A program made the position numbers and the translations under genes. DNA of 64,000 bases from Cyclobacteriaceae bacterium. Its GTDB lineage: Bacteria > Bacteroidota > Bacteroidia > Cytophagales > Cyclobacteriaceae. The notes under the pieces were generated by a model. That model was not told the origin of the DNA. It did no database searches and saw only the letters and a list, made by a program, of their open reading frames with translations. Shown here piece after piece: positions 62,770-64,000 of the stretch; the stretch's first letter is position 1, and each line of letters starts with the position of its first letter. The DNA is taken from contig CATQIH010000035.1 in NCBI GenBank assembly GCA_958296015.1, forward strand, positions 62,001-126,000, written 5' to 3'.

Positions 62770-63323
62770 ACTGCGTATTTACGTATACAAGTATGTTTGA
62801 TTTTCAGCATGTTAAATGATCTTCTCCGTAATATGTTTTGCTTTGGCACAAAACAGGACGCTTTCGAGGAATTAGATTAGCATGATTTAATATTTTATAA
62901 GAATAATCTTAATATATAGCAACGTTAATTTAGAAAGCAGAAAGTTTTTTTATGCATATTATTGTTATAATTATAAAATTTATAGTTTTTGTGACACATT
63001 TGATTTTTTTATAATTTTATTGAAAAGATAGGTTGTAAGTTTATATCCATAAAGGTACTTTTATAGTTATACATTGAAGGGTTTTGCCGATTTTGAGTCC
63101 TTTTTGTAAAGAAAGTTTACACATGAGGTTCATTTTTTTCACAAAACCATAGACAAGTATTTCATTATCAAACAAGTAAAACTACTAAAGCTAGCTAAAG
63201 TCGAGGTATGATATATTGCTTTATTATGCAAAGTTTGTAATTTCATTACCGCCACCGATACCAGTTTGATAATTTATTAGTAGTCGATAAAATAATTTTT
63301 AAATATTCTAAAAGTTGTTGGTC
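62770..63323. other. Gene-free AT-rich divergent spacer
   Basis: About 550 bases of very AT-rich sequence between the divergent sucA and M23 peptidase genes. I see no ORF, tRNA or strong stem. Regulatory sites for both genes are expected here, but none is certain. Confidence 0.55.
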
Positions 63324-64000
63324 TTGAAAAAGCTTTTTGCCCTGTTACTTCCCATTTGCGCAGTTGCTGCGCTCTATTACGTATTTAGTTTCAATGCGAT
63401 TCTTCCATCTTACTCGAGCACTGCAACCGTAGCATCAGTAGATACAGCACAAATGGTTACTGTAGAGGCTGGCCTGCAAGAAGTCGCAGCACCAAGTCTT
63501 ATGTATGGTATCAAAGTGGATTCTTTTGAAGTGATAGAAGCAAAGGTAGAGACCAACCAGTTTCTGTCTCAAATCTTAAACAAATATAATGTATCGCTGG
63601 CCATGATTGATAAGTTGGCAAAAAAATCTCGCGATATATTTGATGTGCGCAAAATACGGGCTAGTAAAAACTACACGTTGCTATGTAGTGCCGATTCTTC
63701 GCTTACAGCAAAGTATTTTATATACGAGCCTAACCAGATAGATTACGTAGTATATGATCTACAGGATTCTATCGATATATACACAGGGCAACATCCGGTT
63801 GATACGGTTACCAAAACGTTTGCCGGTATCATTGACTATTCCATTTACCAAACGTTAGAAGATGGCAATGCACCTACCGATCTGGTACACAAATTATCCG
63901 ACATCTACGCCTGGCAGATAGATTTGTTTAAGATTCAAAAGGGCGACCGTTTTAAAGTAATCTACCAAGAAGTGCAAATTCAGGGTAAAAGAGTAGGTTT
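63324..64000 (+). CDS. M23-type peptidoglycan metallopeptidase, 5' part
   Basis: An open frame of 225 codons that runs off the window. It starts with a membrane/signal segment (KKLFALLLPICAVAALYYVF), then a region reading FEVIEAKVETNQFLSQILNK and YNVSLAMIDKLAKKSRDIFD, the LysM/OapA-like N-terminal domain of M23 endopeptidases, followed by FAGIIDYSIYQTLEDGNAPT, LVHKLSDIYAWQIDLFKIQK and GDRFKVIYQEV. This order precedes the M23 domain in Bacteroidota homologues; the catalytic domain itself is outside the window. The start is ambiguous: TTG codons at 63315, 63318 and 63324 are in frame and there is no ATG. It is divergent from sucA. Confidence 0.75.
   Translation, partial: MKKLFALLLPICAVAALYYVFSFNAILPSYSSTATVASVDTAQMVTVEAGLQEVAAPSLMYGIKVDSFEVIEAKVETNQFLSQILNKYNVSLAMIDKLAKKSRDIFDVRKIRASKNYTLLCSADSSLTAKYFIYEPNQIDYVVYDLQDSIDIYTGQHPVDTVTKTFAGIIDYSIYQTLEDGNAPTDLVHKLSDIYAWQIDLFKIQKGDRFKVIYQEVQIQGKRVG

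Overview
The window looks like chromosome of a Cytophagales-type member of the Bacteroidota. The signs are a gliding-motility lipoprotein of the GldJ type, a type IX secretion (T9SS) C-terminal sorting domain on a secreted carbohydrate-binding protein, sigma boxes of the Bacteroidota form TAnnTTTG before several genes, exported proteins whose predicted mature N-terminus is Gln, and small NVEALA-like leader peptides beside six-bladed beta-propeller lipoproteins. No rRNA, tRNA or CRISPR array was seen.

Layout. 0-10.5 kb is housekeeping: gldJ, mfd, a lone cytochrome oxidase subunit III, divergent ribD/prmC, and the sulfate-activation operon cysC-cysD-cysN. 10.5-19 kb holds carbohydrate genes: a T9SS protein with a sugar-binding module, two DUF1080 (3-keto-glycoside hydrolase family) proteins, a frameshifted sugar isomerase/epimerase and a Gfo/Idh/MocA dehydrogenase, with an O-methyltransferase and CorA between them. 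19-33.3 kb has a TMEM220-like protein coupled to a carotenoid desaturase, a MltF-type transglycosylase, trmD, tpiA-prmA, a 1614-residue exported protein of unknown function, plsY, an M20 dipeptidase and a Nudix hydrolase. 30.3-35.1 kb is unusually rich in palindromes and tandem repeats around an HU-like gene. 35.2-45.3 kb is an AT-rich accessory island with much decay: UDP-galactopyranose mutase broken by an 8-bp duplication, a truncated glutaminyl cyclase, a dead ISAs1-family element, a truncated PLDc_N gene and a scar joining two glycosyltransferase fragments. Within it lie a LytTR regulator and two cassettes of a small Cys-containing exported peptide followed by a beta-propeller lipoprotein. 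45.3-54.2 kb is an export operon (HlyD adaptor, RND pump, signal peptidase I, second RND pump). 54.2-62.8 kb holds an NlpC/P60 protein, a beta-lactamase-like hydrolase and the 2-oxoglutarate dehydrogenase genes sucA, sucB and lpd. The window ends inside an M23 peptidase gene.

How the genes relate. The most interesting unit is the duplicated peptide/propeller cassette with its LytTR regulator. Both peptides have 98 codons, share a conserved leader and an identically placed E-x-x-A/Q junction, and have variable cores with four cysteines each. I read them as secreted peptides of the NVEALA type; their function is not known to me. The second theme is local decay and repeat traffic: several genes are interrupted in ways that can be traced base by base, and many intergenic spaces carry perfect hairpins. 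Whether some single-base lesions are sequencing errors cannot be decided from the sequence alone.
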